A stretch of 64,000 bases of DNA from Prosapia bicincta (Eukaryota > Arthropoda > Insecta > Hemiptera > Cercopidae). The stretch spans positions 10,741,895 through 10,805,894 of the forward strand of contig JBAIZL010000008.1 in NCBI GenBank assembly GCA_036971475.1. Direction: 5' to 3'. Below, in pieces: positions 43,881 through 55,133 of this stretch. Every line of letters starts with the position of its first letter. Position 1 is the first letter of the stretch. Both the position numbers and the translations under genes were made by a program. Under the pieces are notes generated by a model, which saw only the letters and a program-made list of their open reading frames with translations, was not told where the DNA came from and ran no database searches.

Positions 43881-46800
43881 TAAATATTATAGGAGCTATC
43901 GCAATTGTCATATATTTGCTCTAAAAAAAATGCATGAATTATAGTTCATGGATTTTGCGATTTCTACAAAAAATAGATTTCTCATTTAAAAGGCATAATA
44001 AACGTAGAATCGACCATAGATTCGCATTGTGCACTTAGAAATGATCTATAATAAGTATTATAGGAGCTATCGCAATTGTCATATATTTGCTCTAAAAAAA
44101 ATGCATGAATTATAGTTCATGGATTTTGCGATTTCTACAAAAAATGGATTTCTCATTTAAAAGGCATATTAAACGCAGAATCGACCATAGATTCGCATTG
44201 TGCACTTAGAATAGATCTATAATAAGTATTATAGGAGCTATCGCAATTGTCATATATTTGCTCTAAAAAAAATGCATGAATTATAGTTCATGGATTTTGC
44301 GATTTCTACAAAAAATGGATTTCTCATTTAAAAGGCATAATAAACGCAGAATCGACCATAGATTCGCATTGTGCACTTAGAAATGATCTATAATAAGTAT
44401 TATAGGAGCTATCGCAATTGTCATATATTTGCTCTAAAAAAAATGCATGAATTATAGTTCATGGATTTTGCGATTTCTACAAAAAATGGATTTCTCATTT
44501 AAAAGTCATAATAAACGCAGAATCGACCATAGATTCGCATTGTGCACTTAGAATAGATCTATAATAAGTATTATAGGAGCTATCGCAATTGTCATATATT
44601 TGCTCTAAAAAAAATGCATGAATTATAGTTCATGGATTTTGCGATTTCTACAAAAAATTGATTTCTCATTTAAAAGGCATAATAAACGCAGAATCGACCA
44701 TAGATTCGCATTGTGCACTTAGAATTGATCTATAATAACTATTATAGAAGCTATCGCAATTATCATATATTTGCTCTAAAAAAAATGCATGAATTATAGT
44801 TCATGGATTTTGCGATTTCTACAAAAAATGGATTTCTCATTTAAAAGGCATAATAAACGCAGAATCGACCATAGATTCGCATTGTGCACTTAGAATTGAT
44901 CTATAATAAGTATTATAGGAGCTATCGCAATTGTCATATATTTGCTCTAAAAAAAATGCATGAATTATAGTTCATGGATTTTGCGATTTCTACAAAAAAT
45001 GGATTTCTCATTTAAAAGGCATAATAAACGCAGAATCGACCATAGATTCGCATTGTGCACTTAGAATTGATCTATAATAAGTATTATAGGAGCTATCGCA
45101 ATTGTCATATATTTGCTCTAAAAAAAATGCATGAATTATAGTTCATGGATTTTGCGATTTCTACAAAAAATGGATTTCTCATTTAAAAGGCATAATAAAC
45201 GCAGAATCGACCATAGATTCGCATTGTGCACTTAGAAATGATCTAAAATAAGTATTATAGGAGCTATCGCAATTGTCATATATTTGCTCTAAAAAAAATG
45301 CATGAATTATAGTTCATGGATTTTGCGATTTCTACAAAAAATGGATTTCTCATTTAAAAGGCATAATAAACGCAGAATCGACCATAGATTCGCATTGTGC
45401 ACTTAGAATTGATCTATAATAAGTATTATAGGAGCTATCGCAATTGTCATATATTTGCTCTAAAAAAAATGCATGAATTATAGTTCATGGATTTTGCGAT
45501 TTCTACAAAAAATGGATTTCTCATTTAAAAGGCATAATAAACGCAGAATCGACCATAGATTCGCATTGTGCACTTAGAAATGATCTATAATAAGTATTAT
45601 AGGAGCTATCGCAATTGTCATATATTTGCTCTAAAAAGAATGCATGAATTATAGTTCATGGATTTTGCGATTTCTACAAAAAATGGATTTCTCATTTAAA
45701 AATCATAATAAACGCAGAATCGACCATAAATTCGCATTGTGCACTTAGAATTGATCTATAATAAGTATTATAGGAGCTATCGCAATTGTCATATATTTGC
45801 TCTAAAAAAAATGCATGAATTATAGTTCATGGATTTTGCGATTTCTACAAAAAATGGATTTCTCATTTAAAAGGCATAATAAACGCAGAATCGACCATAG
45901 ATTCGCATTGTGCACTTAGAATTGATCTATAATAAGTATTATAGGAGTTATCGCAATTGTCATATATTTGCTCTAAAAAAAATGCATGAATTATAGTTCA
46001 TGGATTTTGCGATTTCTACAAAAAATGGATTTCTCATTTAAAAGGCATAATAAACGCAGAATCGACCATAGATTCGCATTGTGCACTTAGAATTGATCTA
46101 TAATAAATATTATAGGAGCTATCGCAATTGTCATATATTTGCTCTAAAAAAAATGCTTGAATTATAGTTCATGGATTTTGCGATTTCTACAAAAAATAGA
46201 TTTCTCATTTAAAAGGCATAATAAACGTAGAATCGACCATAGATTCGCATTGTGCACTTAGAAATGATCTATAATAAGTATTATAGGAGCTATCGCAATT
46301 GTCATATATTTGCTCTAAAAAAAATGCATGAATTATAGTTCATGGATTTTGCGATTTCTACAAAAAATGGATTTCTCATTTAAAAGGCATAATAAACGCA
46401 GAATCGACCATAGATTCGCATTGTGCACTTAGAATAGATCTATAATAAGTATTATAGGAGCTATCGCAATTGTCATATATTTGCTCTAAAAAAAATGCAT
46501 GAATTATAGTTCATGGATTTTGCGATTTCTACAAAAAATGGATTTCTCATTTAAAAGGCATAATAAACGCAGAATCGACCATAGATTCGCATTGTGCACT
46601 TAGAAATGATCTATAATAAGTATTATAGGAGCTATCGCAATTGTCATATATTTGCTCTAAAAAAAATGCATGAATTATAGTTCATGGATTTTGCGATTTC
46701 TACAAAAAATGGATTTCTCATTTAAAAGGCATAATAAACGCAGAATCGACCATAGATTCGCATTGTGCACTTAGAATAGATCTATAATAAGTATTATAGG

Positions 46801-47300
46801 AGCTATCGCAATTGTCATATATTTGCTCTAAAAAAAATGCATGAATTATAGTTCATGGATTTTGCGATTTCTACAAAAAATTGATTTCTCATTTAAAAGG
46901 CATAATAAACGCAGAATCGACCATAGATTCGCATTGTGCACTTAGAATTGATCTACAATAACTATTATAGGAGCTATCGCAATTGTCATATATTTGCTCT
47001 AAAAAAAATGCATGAATTATAGTTCATGGATTTTGCGATTTCTACAAAAAATGGATTTCTCATTTAAAAGGCATAATAAACGCAGAATCGACCATAGATT
47101 CGCATTGTGCACTTAGAATTGATCTATAATAAGTATTATAGGAGTTATCGCAATTGTCATATATTTGCTCTAAAAAAAATGCATGAATTATAGTTCATGG
47201 ATTTTGCGATTTCTACAAAAAATGGATTTCCCATTTAAAAGGCATAATAAACGCAGAATCGACCATTGATTCGCATTGTGCACTTAGAATTGATCTATAA
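43881..47300 (+). repeat. 13-monomer and 7-monomer periods in the right part of the array
   Basis: The variant TAAATATTAT is found at 43,881, 46,104 and 47,301. The intervals are 2,223 bp (13 x 171) and 1,197 bp (7 x 171). Around each lie GGAGTTATCGC upstream, and AAAAAATAGATTT with AACGTAGAATC downstream. Other markers restricted to the part right of about 41 kb are GAATAGATC, AAAAAATTGATTT, TACAATAACTATTATAGG and AATAACTATTATAGAAGC. This section is thus a distinct local haplotype of the array. Confidence 0.85.
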
Positions 47301-48890
47301 TAAATATTATAGGAGCTATCGCAATTGTCATATATTTGCTCTAAAAAAAATGCATGAATTATAGTTCATGGATTTTGCGATTTCTACAAAAAATAGATTT
47401 CTCATTTAAAAGGCATAATAAACGTAGAATCGACCATAGATTCGCATTGTGCACTTAGAAATGATCTATAATAAGTATTATAGGAGCTATCGCAATTGTC
47501 ATATATTTGCTCTAAAAAAAATGCATGAATTATAGTTCATGGATTTTGCGATTTCTACAAAAAATGGATTTCTCATTTAAAAGGCATAATAAACGCAGAA
47601 TCGACCATAGATTCGCATTGTGCACTTAGAATTGATCTATAATAACTATTATAGAAGCTATCGCAATTGTCATATATTTGCTCTAAAAAAAATGCATGAA
47701 TTATAGTTCATGGATTTTGCGATTTCTACAAAAAATGGATTTCTCATTTAAAAGGCATAATAAACGCAGAATCGACCATAGATTCGCATTGTGCACTTAG
47801 AATTGATCTATAATAAGTATTATAGGAGCTATCGCAATTGTCATATATTTGCTCTAAAAAAAATGCATGAATTATAGTTCATGGATTTTGCGATTTCTAC
47901 AAAAAATGGATTTCTCATTTAAAAGGCATAATAAACGCAGAATCGACCATAGATTCGCATTGTGCACTTAGAATTGATCTATAATAAGTATTATAGGAGC
48001 TATCGCAATTGTCATATATTTGCTCTAAAAAAAATGCATGAATTATAGTTCATGGATTTTGCGATTTCTACAAAAAATGGATTTCTCATTTAAAAGGCAT
48101 AATAAACGCAGAATCGACCATAGATTCGCATTGTGCACTTAGAAATGATCTAAAATAAGTATTATAGGAGCTATCGCAATTGTCATATATTTGCTCTAAA
48201 AAAAATGCATGAATTATAGTTCATGGATTTTGCGATTTCTACAAAAAAATGGATTTCTCATTTAAAAGGCATAATAAACGCAGAATCGACCATAGATTCG
48301 CATTGTGCACTTAGAATTGATCTATAATAAGTATTATAGGAGCTATCGCAATTGTCATATATTTGCTCTAAAAAAAATGCATGAATTATAGTTCATGGAT
48401 TTTGCGATTTCTACAAAAAATGGATTTCTCATTTAAAAGGCATAATAAACGCAGAATCGACCATAGATTCGCACTGTGCACTTAGAAATGATCTATAATA
48501 AGTATTATAGGAGCTATCGCAATTGTCATATATTTGCTCTAAAAAGAATGCATGAATTATAGTTCATGGATTTTGCGATTTCTACAACAAATGGATTTCT
48601 CATTTAAAAGGCATAATAAACGCAGAATCGACCATAAATTCGCATTGTGCACTTAGAATTGATCTATAATAAGTATTATAGGAGCTATCGCAATTGTCAT
48701 ATATTTGCTCTAAAAAAAATGCATGAATTATAGTTCATGGATTTTGCGATTTCTACAAAAAATGGATTTCTCATTTAAAAGGCATAATAAACGCAGAATC
48801 GACCATAGATTCGCATTGTGCACTTAGAATTGATCTATAATAAGTATTATAGGACCTATCGCAATTGTCATATATTTGCTCTAAAAAAAA

Positions 48891-51800
48891 GTGCACGAAT
48901 TATAGTTCATGGATTTTGAGATTTCTCCAAAAAATGGATTTCTCATTTAAAAAGCATAATAAACGCAGAATCGACCATAGATTCGCATTGTGCTCTTAGA
49001 ATTGATCTATAATAAGTAATATAGGAGGTATGGCAATTGTCATATATTTGCTCTAAAAAATGCATGAATTATAGTTCATGGATTTTGCGATTTCTACAAA
49101 AAATGGATTTCTCATTTAAAAGGCATAATAAACGCAGAATCGACCATAGATTCGCATTGTGCACTTAGAAATGATCTATAATAAGTATTATAGGAGCTAT
49201 CGCAATTGTCATATATTTGCTCTAAAAAAAATGCATGAATTATAGTTCATGGATTTTGCGATTTCTACAAAAAATGGATTTCTCATTTAAAAGGCATAAT
49301 AAACGCAGAATCGACCATAGATTCGCATTGTGCACTTAGAAATGATCTAAAATAAGTATTATAGGAGCTATCGCAATTGTCATATATTTGCTCTAAAAAA
49401 AATGCATGAATTATAGTTCATGGATTTTGCGATTTCTACAAAAAATGGATTTCTCATTTAAAAGGCATAATAAACGCAGAATCGACCATAGATTCGCATT
49501 GTGCACTTAGAATTGATCTATAATAAGTATTATAGGAGCTATCGCAATTGTCATATATTTGCTCTAAAAAAAATGCATGAATTATAGTTCATGGATTTTG
49601 CGATTTCTACAAAAAATGGATTTCTCATTTAAAAGGCATAATAAACGCAGAATCGACCATAGATTCGCATTGTGCACTTAGAATTGATCTATAATAAGTA
49701 TTATAGGAGCTATCGCAATTGTCATATATTTGCTCTAAAAAAAATGCATGAATTAGTTCATGGATTTTGCGATTTCTACAAAAAATGGATTTCTCATTTA
49801 AAAGGCATAATAAACGCAGAATCGACCATAGATTCGCATTGTGCACTTAGAAATGATCTAAAATAAGTATTATAGGAGCTATCGCAATTGTCATATATTT
49901 GCTCTAAAAAAAATGCATGAATTATAGTTCATGGATTTTGCGATTTCTACAAAAAATGGATTTCTCATTTAAAAGGCATAATAAACGCAGAATCGACCAT
50001 AGATTCGCATTGTGCACTTAGAATTGATCTATAATAAGTATTATAGGAGCTATCGCAATTGTCATATATTTGCTCTAAAAAAATGCATGAATTATAGTTC
50101 ATGGATTTTGCGATTTCTACAAAAAATTGATTTCTCATTTAAAAGGCATAATAAACGCAGAATCGACCATAGATTCGCATTGTGCACTTAGAAATGATCT
50201 ATAATAAGTATTATAGGAGCTATCGCAATTGTCATATATTTGCTCTAAAAAGAATGCATGAATTATAAGTTCATGGATTTTGCGATTTCTACAAAAAATG
50301 GATTTCTCATTTAAAAGGCATAATAAACGCAGAATCGACCATAGATTCGCATTGTGCACTTAGAATTGATCTATAATAAGTATTATAGGAGCTATCGCAA
50401 TTGCCATATATTTGCTCTAAAAAAAATGCATGAATTATAGTTCATGGATTTTGCGATTTCTACAAAAAATGGATTTCTCATTTAAAAGGCATAATAAACG
50501 CAGAATCGACCATAGATTCGCATTGTGCACTTAGAATAGATCTATAATAAGTATTATAGGAGCTATCGCAATTGTCATATATTTGCTCTAAAAAAAATGC
50601 ATGAATTATAGTTCATGGATTTTGCGATTTCTACAAAAAATTGATTTCTCATTTAAAAGGCATAATAAACGCAGAATCGACCATAGATTCGCATTGTGCA
50701 CTTAGAATTGATCTATCATAACTATTATAGGAGCTATCGCAATTGTCATATATTTGCTCTAAAAAAATGCATGAATTATAGTTCATTTATTTTGCGATTT
50801 CTACAAAAAATGGATTTCTCATTTAAAAGGCATAATAAACGCAGAATCGACCATAGATTCGCATTGTGCACTTAGAAATGATCTATAATAAGTATTATAG
50901 GAGCTATCGCAATTGTCATATATTTGCTCTAAAAAGAATGCATGAATTATAGTTCATGGATTTTGCGATTTCTACAAAAAATGGATTTCTCATTTAAAAG
51001 ACATAATAAACGCAGAATCGACCATAGATTCGCATTGTGCACTTAGAATTGATCTATAATAAGTATTATAGGAGCTATCGCAATTGTCATATATTTGCTC
51101 TAAAAAAAATGCATGAAATATAGTTCATGGATTTTGCGATTTCTACAAAAAATGGATTTCTCATTTAAAAGGCATAATAAACGCAGAATCGACCATAGAT
51201 TCGCATTGTGCACTTAGATATGATCTATAATAAGTATTATAGGAGCTATCGCAATTGTCATATATTTGCTCTAAAAAAAAGTGCACGAATTATAGTTCAT
51301 GGATTTTGAGATTTCTCCAAAAAATGGATTTCTCATTTAAAAAGCATAATAAACGCAGAATCGACCATAGATTCGCATTGTGCTCTTAGAATTGATCTAT
51401 AATAAGTAATATAGGAGGTATGGCAATTGTCATATATTTGCTCTAAAAAATGCATGAATTATAGTTCATGGATTTTGCTATTTCTACAAAAAATGGATTT
51501 CTCATTTAAAAGGCATAATAAACGCAGAATCGACGATAGATTCGCATTGTGCACTTAGAATTGATCTATAATAAGTATTATAGGAGCTATCGCAATTGTC
51601 ATATATTTGCTCTAAAAAAAATGCATGAATTATAGTTCATGGATTTTGCGATTTCTACAAAAAATGGATTTCTCATTTAAAAGGCATAATAAACGCAGAA
51701 TCGACCATAGATTCGCATTGTGCACTTAGAAATGATCTATAATAAGTATTATAGGAGCTATCGCAATTGTCATATATTTGCTCTAAAAAAAGTGCATGAA

Positions 51801-51904
51801 TTATAGTTCATGGATTTTGAGATTTCTCCAAAAAATGGATTTCTCATTTAAAAGGCATAATAAACGCAGAATCGACCATAGATTCGCATTGTGCTCTTAG
51901 AATT
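48891..51904 (+). repeat. edge-type satellite monomers, 14-mer repeat before the inversion
   Basis: A distinctive unit reads GTGCACGAATTATAG, GATTTTGAGATTTCTCC, AAAAAGCATAAT, GTGCTCTTAG, AAGTAATATAGGAGGTATGG and a shortened A-run. It occurs at 48,891 and 51,281, 2,390 bp apart (14 monomers less 4 bp). A related unit with GTGCATG and GATTTTGAGATTTCTCC starts at 51,792 and runs straight into the orientation switch. Variant density is higher here than in the core, as expected near the edge of a homogenised array. Confidence 0.75.
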
Positions 51905-52010
51905 CATGCATTTTTTTTAAAGCAAATATATGACAATTGCGATAGCTCCTATAATACTTATTATAGATCAATTCTAAGAGCACAATGCGAATCTATGGTC
52001 GATTCTGCGT
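51864..52010. repeat. fold-back inversion junction of the satellite (41-bp arms, 65-nt spacer)
   Basis: The + strand satellite at 51,864-51,904 (from ACGCAGAATCG to CTCTTAGAATT) is matched perfectly in reverse complement at 51,970-52,010 (from AATTCTAAGAG to CGATTCTGCGT). Both arms carry the rarer GTGCTCTTAG variant. The 65-nt spacer (51,905-51,969) is itself reverse-strand satellite, the complement of the GATCTATAATAAG to AATGCATG part of the monomer. The switch occurs at AATT, which is present both in the forward TTAGAATTGATC context and in the reverse TATAATTCATGC context, a 4-bp microhomology. The structure could form a hairpin or cruciform. A misjoin in assembly is the main alternative. 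Confidence 0.9.
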
Positions 52011-52590
52011 TATTTAAGCTTTTTAAATGAGATATCCATTTTTTGTAGAAATCGCAAAATCCATGAACTATAATTTTTTAAGCTTTTTAAATGAGAAATC
52101 CAATTTTTTGTAGAAATCGCAAAATCGAATGAACTATAGTTTATTAATTTTATTTGAGCAAAAATATGATAATTACGATAGCTCCTAAAATACTCATAAT
52201 AGACCAGTTCTAGAAACACAATGCAAATCTATGGTCGATTCTGCGTCATTTAAGCCCTTGAAATGAGAAATCTATTTTTTGTAGAAATCGCATAGTCCAT
52301 GAACTATAGTTTATTAATTTTATTAGAGCAAAAATATGATAATTACGATAGCTCCTAAAATACTCATAATAGACCAGTTCTAGAAACACAATGCAAATCT
52401 ATGGTCGATTCTGCGTCATTTAAGCCCTTGAAATGAGAAATCTATTTTTTGTAGAAATCGCAAATTCCATGAACTATAATTCATTTTTTTCCGTAATTAT
52501 CATTTTTTCTTCTACAAAAATGCATGAACTATAGTTGATTCTCTGTCATGTATGCATTTTAAATAGGAATTCAATTTTTTGAAGAATATA
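51905..52590 (-). repeat. diverged and rearranged reverse-strand satellite copies (array edge)
   Basis: Reverse-complement satellite is readable throughout, for example GGTCGATTCTGCG, TTTTGTAGAAATCGC and CATGAACTATAG. The first copy is close to the core repeat. It is followed by a 64-bp partial duplication (TTAAGCTTTTTAAATGAGA at about 52,014 and 52,078). Then come two nearly identical diverged units with a 170-bp period (GAACTATAGT at 52,131 and 52,301), reading ATAATTACGATAGCTCC, AGAAACACAATGCAAATC and GCGTCATTTAAGCCC. From about 52,480 the remnant becomes scrambled and fades near 52,590. The short open frame on this strand (52,010-52,219) is satellite sequence, not a gene. Confidence 0.88.
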
Positions 52591-53250
52591 CTTCTAATTG
52601 CATTGATAAAGAACAATTTTATGTCCTTTGTGTTTGTATTTATTTCTTCTGCGTTTATTTATCGGTTTTTTACAAACCTCTAGTTTGCCCAAAACTCCCA
52701 GAGCGCAAACATTCGCCCAACTCTGTCTTAACAGCATATTATTATATTGACATTCCGCACGACCGATTCCTAGAATCCATTACCGCAGATAGAAGCTACA
52801 AGTATCTAAAGGCTGCTCTAGGCCTACATGACACGTCAATGTAAGTACATGTTACACGATACGAGGCCGAGCTGATGGCCCTGATGTTGATCCAATTATT
52901 TCGATAAGGTGGACATGGTTTTACTTTCAAGTGCTAACGCGAAAGCACGGCCCTAATTTGTTAAAGAAAGGGCAAATGCAGCCCTGTTGGTGTTAGAGAC
53001 TGACATTTTGGGGTTTCTGTGGATATCTAGGCATATTGCTCCGTTGTAAAGTATTTTGAGGAAAATAGTTATTTTAATAATAAGTGTTTGTTTGCTCTCA
53101 CTTACTTTTATGTGGGTTTTTTGTATGTGAAATTATTTTTCTACTACCTAATTTATTTAAAGATGAAGGTTAAACTTCAGGAAAGCAAAAGCCTTAGATG
53201 GTGTTTCAATCTCTTAATCGAGTTATGGAAAATATCCGAAGATAGCTTTT
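52591..53250. other. non-tandem sequence next to the satellite edge
   Basis: No tandem repeat is present and base composition is more balanced than in the satellite, with CG-containing stretches such as 52,740-52,990. It could be unique or an old dispersed element; a genome-wide copy-number check would decide. I recognise no protein domain, tRNA or known transposon here. One exon-like open frame is described separately. Confidence 0.6.
52684..52840 (+). other. possible exon-like open frame with splice-site-like ends
   Basis: A frame lacking an ATG start is open from 52,563 to the stop TAA at 52,842. Inside it, a pyrimidine-rich tract at about 52,628-52,670 leads to CTCTAG (52,678-52,683), a plausible 3' splice site, and CAAT|GTAAGT at 52,837-52,846 is a good match to a 5' splice site. 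The frame includes the segment IDIPHDRFLESITADRSYK. I do not recognise it. An alternative acceptor is TCTTAACAG ending at 52,734. No upstream or downstream exon could be linked, and 93 open codons can occur by chance. It may be a relic of a mobile element or nothing at all. Confidence 0.15.
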
Positions 53251-53363
53251 ACGCCAAAATAAACAGTACTGAAACTGAATTGGCTGTAGTTGCTTTCTCA
53301 ACCAGTTGTTCTGACTTTTTATTGTTGCCGCGTATCGTGTTAACGTATTTCATTTTAGGTTAG
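53163..53363 (+). CDS. weak short ORF, 66 aa, unrecognised
   Basis: The ATG at 53,163 (AAAGATGAAG) opens 66 codons ending in TAG at 53,361. The frame is also open upstream to about 53,088, but only from a TTG, which is not a normal start in an animal nucleus. The product has no visible domain; it starts basic and polar (KVKLQESKS) and ends hydrophobic (LLLPRIVLTYF). The left arm of a 21-bp inverted repeat lies inside it (53,255-53,275), which argues that this is non-coding or transposon-derived DNA. I see no neighbouring gene structure. Most likely spurious. Confidence 0.1.
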   Translation: MKVKLQESKSLRWCFNLLIELWKISEDSFYAKINSTETELAVVAFSTSCSDFLLLPRIVLTYFILG

Positions 53364-53462
53364 TTTTCTGACATGGTGCTAACAACAGCATAGAAAGCTA
53401 TGTATATATAATAAAATGAAGTAAAATATAATCTCACAATTGTTTCAGTACTGTTTATTTTG
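53255..53462. repeat. perfect 21-bp inverted repeat, possible small terminal-repeat element
   Basis: The arm at 53,255-53,275 (CAAAATAAACAG...CTGAAAC) is perfectly complementary to 53,442-53,462 (GTTTCAG...CTGTTTATTTTG), with 166 bp between. The total of 208 bp, with AT-rich interior and inverted ends, fits a miniature inverted-repeat element. I found no convincing target-site duplication: the left flank is TTACGC and the right flank is CTATAC. The structure is certain; the element interpretation is inference. Confidence 0.55.
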
Positions 53463-53667
53463 CTATACGGTATTTACTCCTGGTTCAGCTGCGTGCCCAA
53501 AAATCCAAAGAAAACAGTGAATGGCTTATCAGTCAGGAACAAGTTAATGAAGGCGCAATATTCGCTGAAACTAGTCTGTGTGAGTAAGCTACCGTTTAGC
53601 GAGATTTTGTGTACACACCTTTAGTATTTACCTTTAGTGATGACATTTTACGCCATTCTAACGCTTA

Positions 53668-53702
53668 AAATAAGGGACACGATGACAAAATGTCCCTTAT
53701 TT
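53668..53702. repeat. 12-bp inverted repeat hairpin
   Basis: AAATAAGGGACA (53,668-53,679) and TGTCCCTTATTT (53,691-53,702) are perfect complements with an 11-nt loop. No T-run in a terminator-like position or adjacent gene gives it a known role. A stem of this length may arise from a decayed mobile element end. Confidence 0.7.
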
Positions 53703-53840
53703 AATTACTTATTAAATTTCTTCCAATAAGAGTGAAGATAAGACAGGATTTGGGAATAACCCCTGCCCCACAGAATGATTGTAAGATTCTTTTAAATCTT
53801 CTCTTGGTTAAAATTTACTTTAAAATAGCCGGTGTTGTAA

Positions 53841-53860
53841 GAATTCCTCTTAAGGAATTC
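53841..53860. repeat. 8-bp-arm near-palindrome with two EcoRI-type sites
   Basis: GAATTCCT-CTTA-AGGAATTC, arms of 8 bp and a loop of 4 nt. It is a short structure of unknown meaning in AT-rich DNA. Confidence 0.7.
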
Positions 53861-53921
53861 AAATTTTATAAACTCAAGGTAGTTTTCCTGGCAACGTTTG
53901 CAAACATGTAAGCTATACACA

Positions 53922-54083
53922 ATGCCCGAAGACAACGTTAAACGTGCCCTTGTTTGGCTAGAACAAGCTACTTGGACAGTTTATGGAGTATCCTTCATAG
54001 GAGAAACTTTTTGTCGAACTGTCAAACAAAACCCTCAGAGACTCAATGTACATAGAATTGCAGTTGGTAATGAAAATGTTTAA
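53922..54083 (+). CDS. weak short ORF, 53 aa, unrecognised
   Basis: The ATG at 53,922 (CACAATGCCC) opens 53 codons ending in TAA at 54,081. The frame continues upstream only to a TTG at 53,898. The product starts MPEDNVKRALVWLEQATW and has no membrane segment or motif I can name; it is moderately polar. Codon content looks less AT-skewed than its surroundings, which is the only positive sign. It ends 57 bp before the (GT)n tract. It could be a piece of an exon or a decayed element. The probability of a real protein is low. Confidence 0.12.
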   Translation: MPEDNVKRALVWLEQATWTVYGVSFIGETFCRTVKQNPQRLNVHRIAVGNENV

Positions 54084-54137
54084 TTTGTTTTGCTTTGTAC
54101 TTTATTGCCTAAGTAAATACCACCACATATACTTATA

Positions 54138-54140
<3 letters not shown>

Positions 54141-54217
<77 letters not shown>

Positions 54218-54230
54218 CGTGCGTGTGTGT
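54141..54230 (+). repeat. (GT)n microsatellite, about 37 pure units then interrupted
   Basis: Pure GT dinucleotides run from 54,141 to about 54,215, followed by GGGCGTGCGTGTGTGT to 54,230. Reading frames of alternating Cys and Val across it are trivial products of the repeat. Alternating purine-pyrimidine DNA of this length can adopt Z-form in vitro. Confidence 0.97.
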
Positions 54231-54839
<609 letters not shown>

Positions 54840-55133
54840 ATTGGGTTTATATCATGTGTACACTTTTTATGAAATTAATATTTAAGTCTCAAATAAACCC
54901 TTCCATAAGGTTTTTGGCCATTATAGACACACTGGTATTTTTATATATCTACTATCTTTGTCGTATATTTTAACTAAAAATCTTTTTGCTGGTTCCACAT
55001 AATGCGAATAATTATTCTACCTGAGTTGAAAATATTTTTTATAAAAAAAGATCCATTTTTACAAACACAATGTACTATAATAAAAATATTGGCAAAAAAT
55101 CAATACCACATGTTTAACTAATAATACAAGTTA

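Larger units (their letters stand above)
1..51904 (+). repeat. 171-bp satellite array, about 303 head-to-tail monomers
   Basis: The monomer can be phased on the string ATTTTGCGAT: it starts at 1, 172, 344, 515 and so on. The same phase point recurs at 51,814, so 51,813 bp hold exactly 303 units averaging 171 bp. Individual units run from about 169 to 173 bp, mainly through A-run length and small indels. Landmarks in order are ATTTTGCGATTTCTAC, an A6 tract, GGCATAATAAACGCAG, GACCATAGATTCGC, a GTGCAC site, a dyad around AATAAGTATTAT, TATCGCAATTGTC, an A7-A9 tract and GCATGAATTATAG. I see no inserted transposon or other foreign sequence anywhere in the block. Common variants are GAAATGATC, GATATATAAT, GATTTATAAT, GTGCTCTTAG, AACACAG and a CGTAATTACC type. 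The array is open at the left window edge. The unit length equals human alpha satellite, but the sequence is not alphoid and I see no CENP-B box. A centromeric role is inference. Confidence 0.97.
53463..53921. other. AT-rich non-coding stretch with two hairpins
   Basis: No gene is visible. A 12-bp perfect hairpin lies at 53,668-53,702 and a near-palindrome at 53,841-53,860; both are listed separately. The rest shows no tandem structure that I can see. Confidence 0.5.

Noticed and set aside
49625..50359. Minus-strand frames of 73-74 codons in the satellite
   Set aside because: They are the reverse complement of the same monomers, open only because of local indels near 49,750 and 50,265.
1..51904. 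Resemblance of the 171-bp unit to primate alpha satellite
   Set aside because: Only the length agrees. I see no alphoid sequence similarity and no CENP-B box in the consensus monomer.
1..51904. Regular spaced repeats as a CRISPR array
   Set aside because: The repeats are contiguous 171-bp monomers with no unique spacers.
53668..53702. Transcription terminator
   Set aside because: No gene ends beside it, and the eukaryotic context does not use such hairpins as standard terminators.
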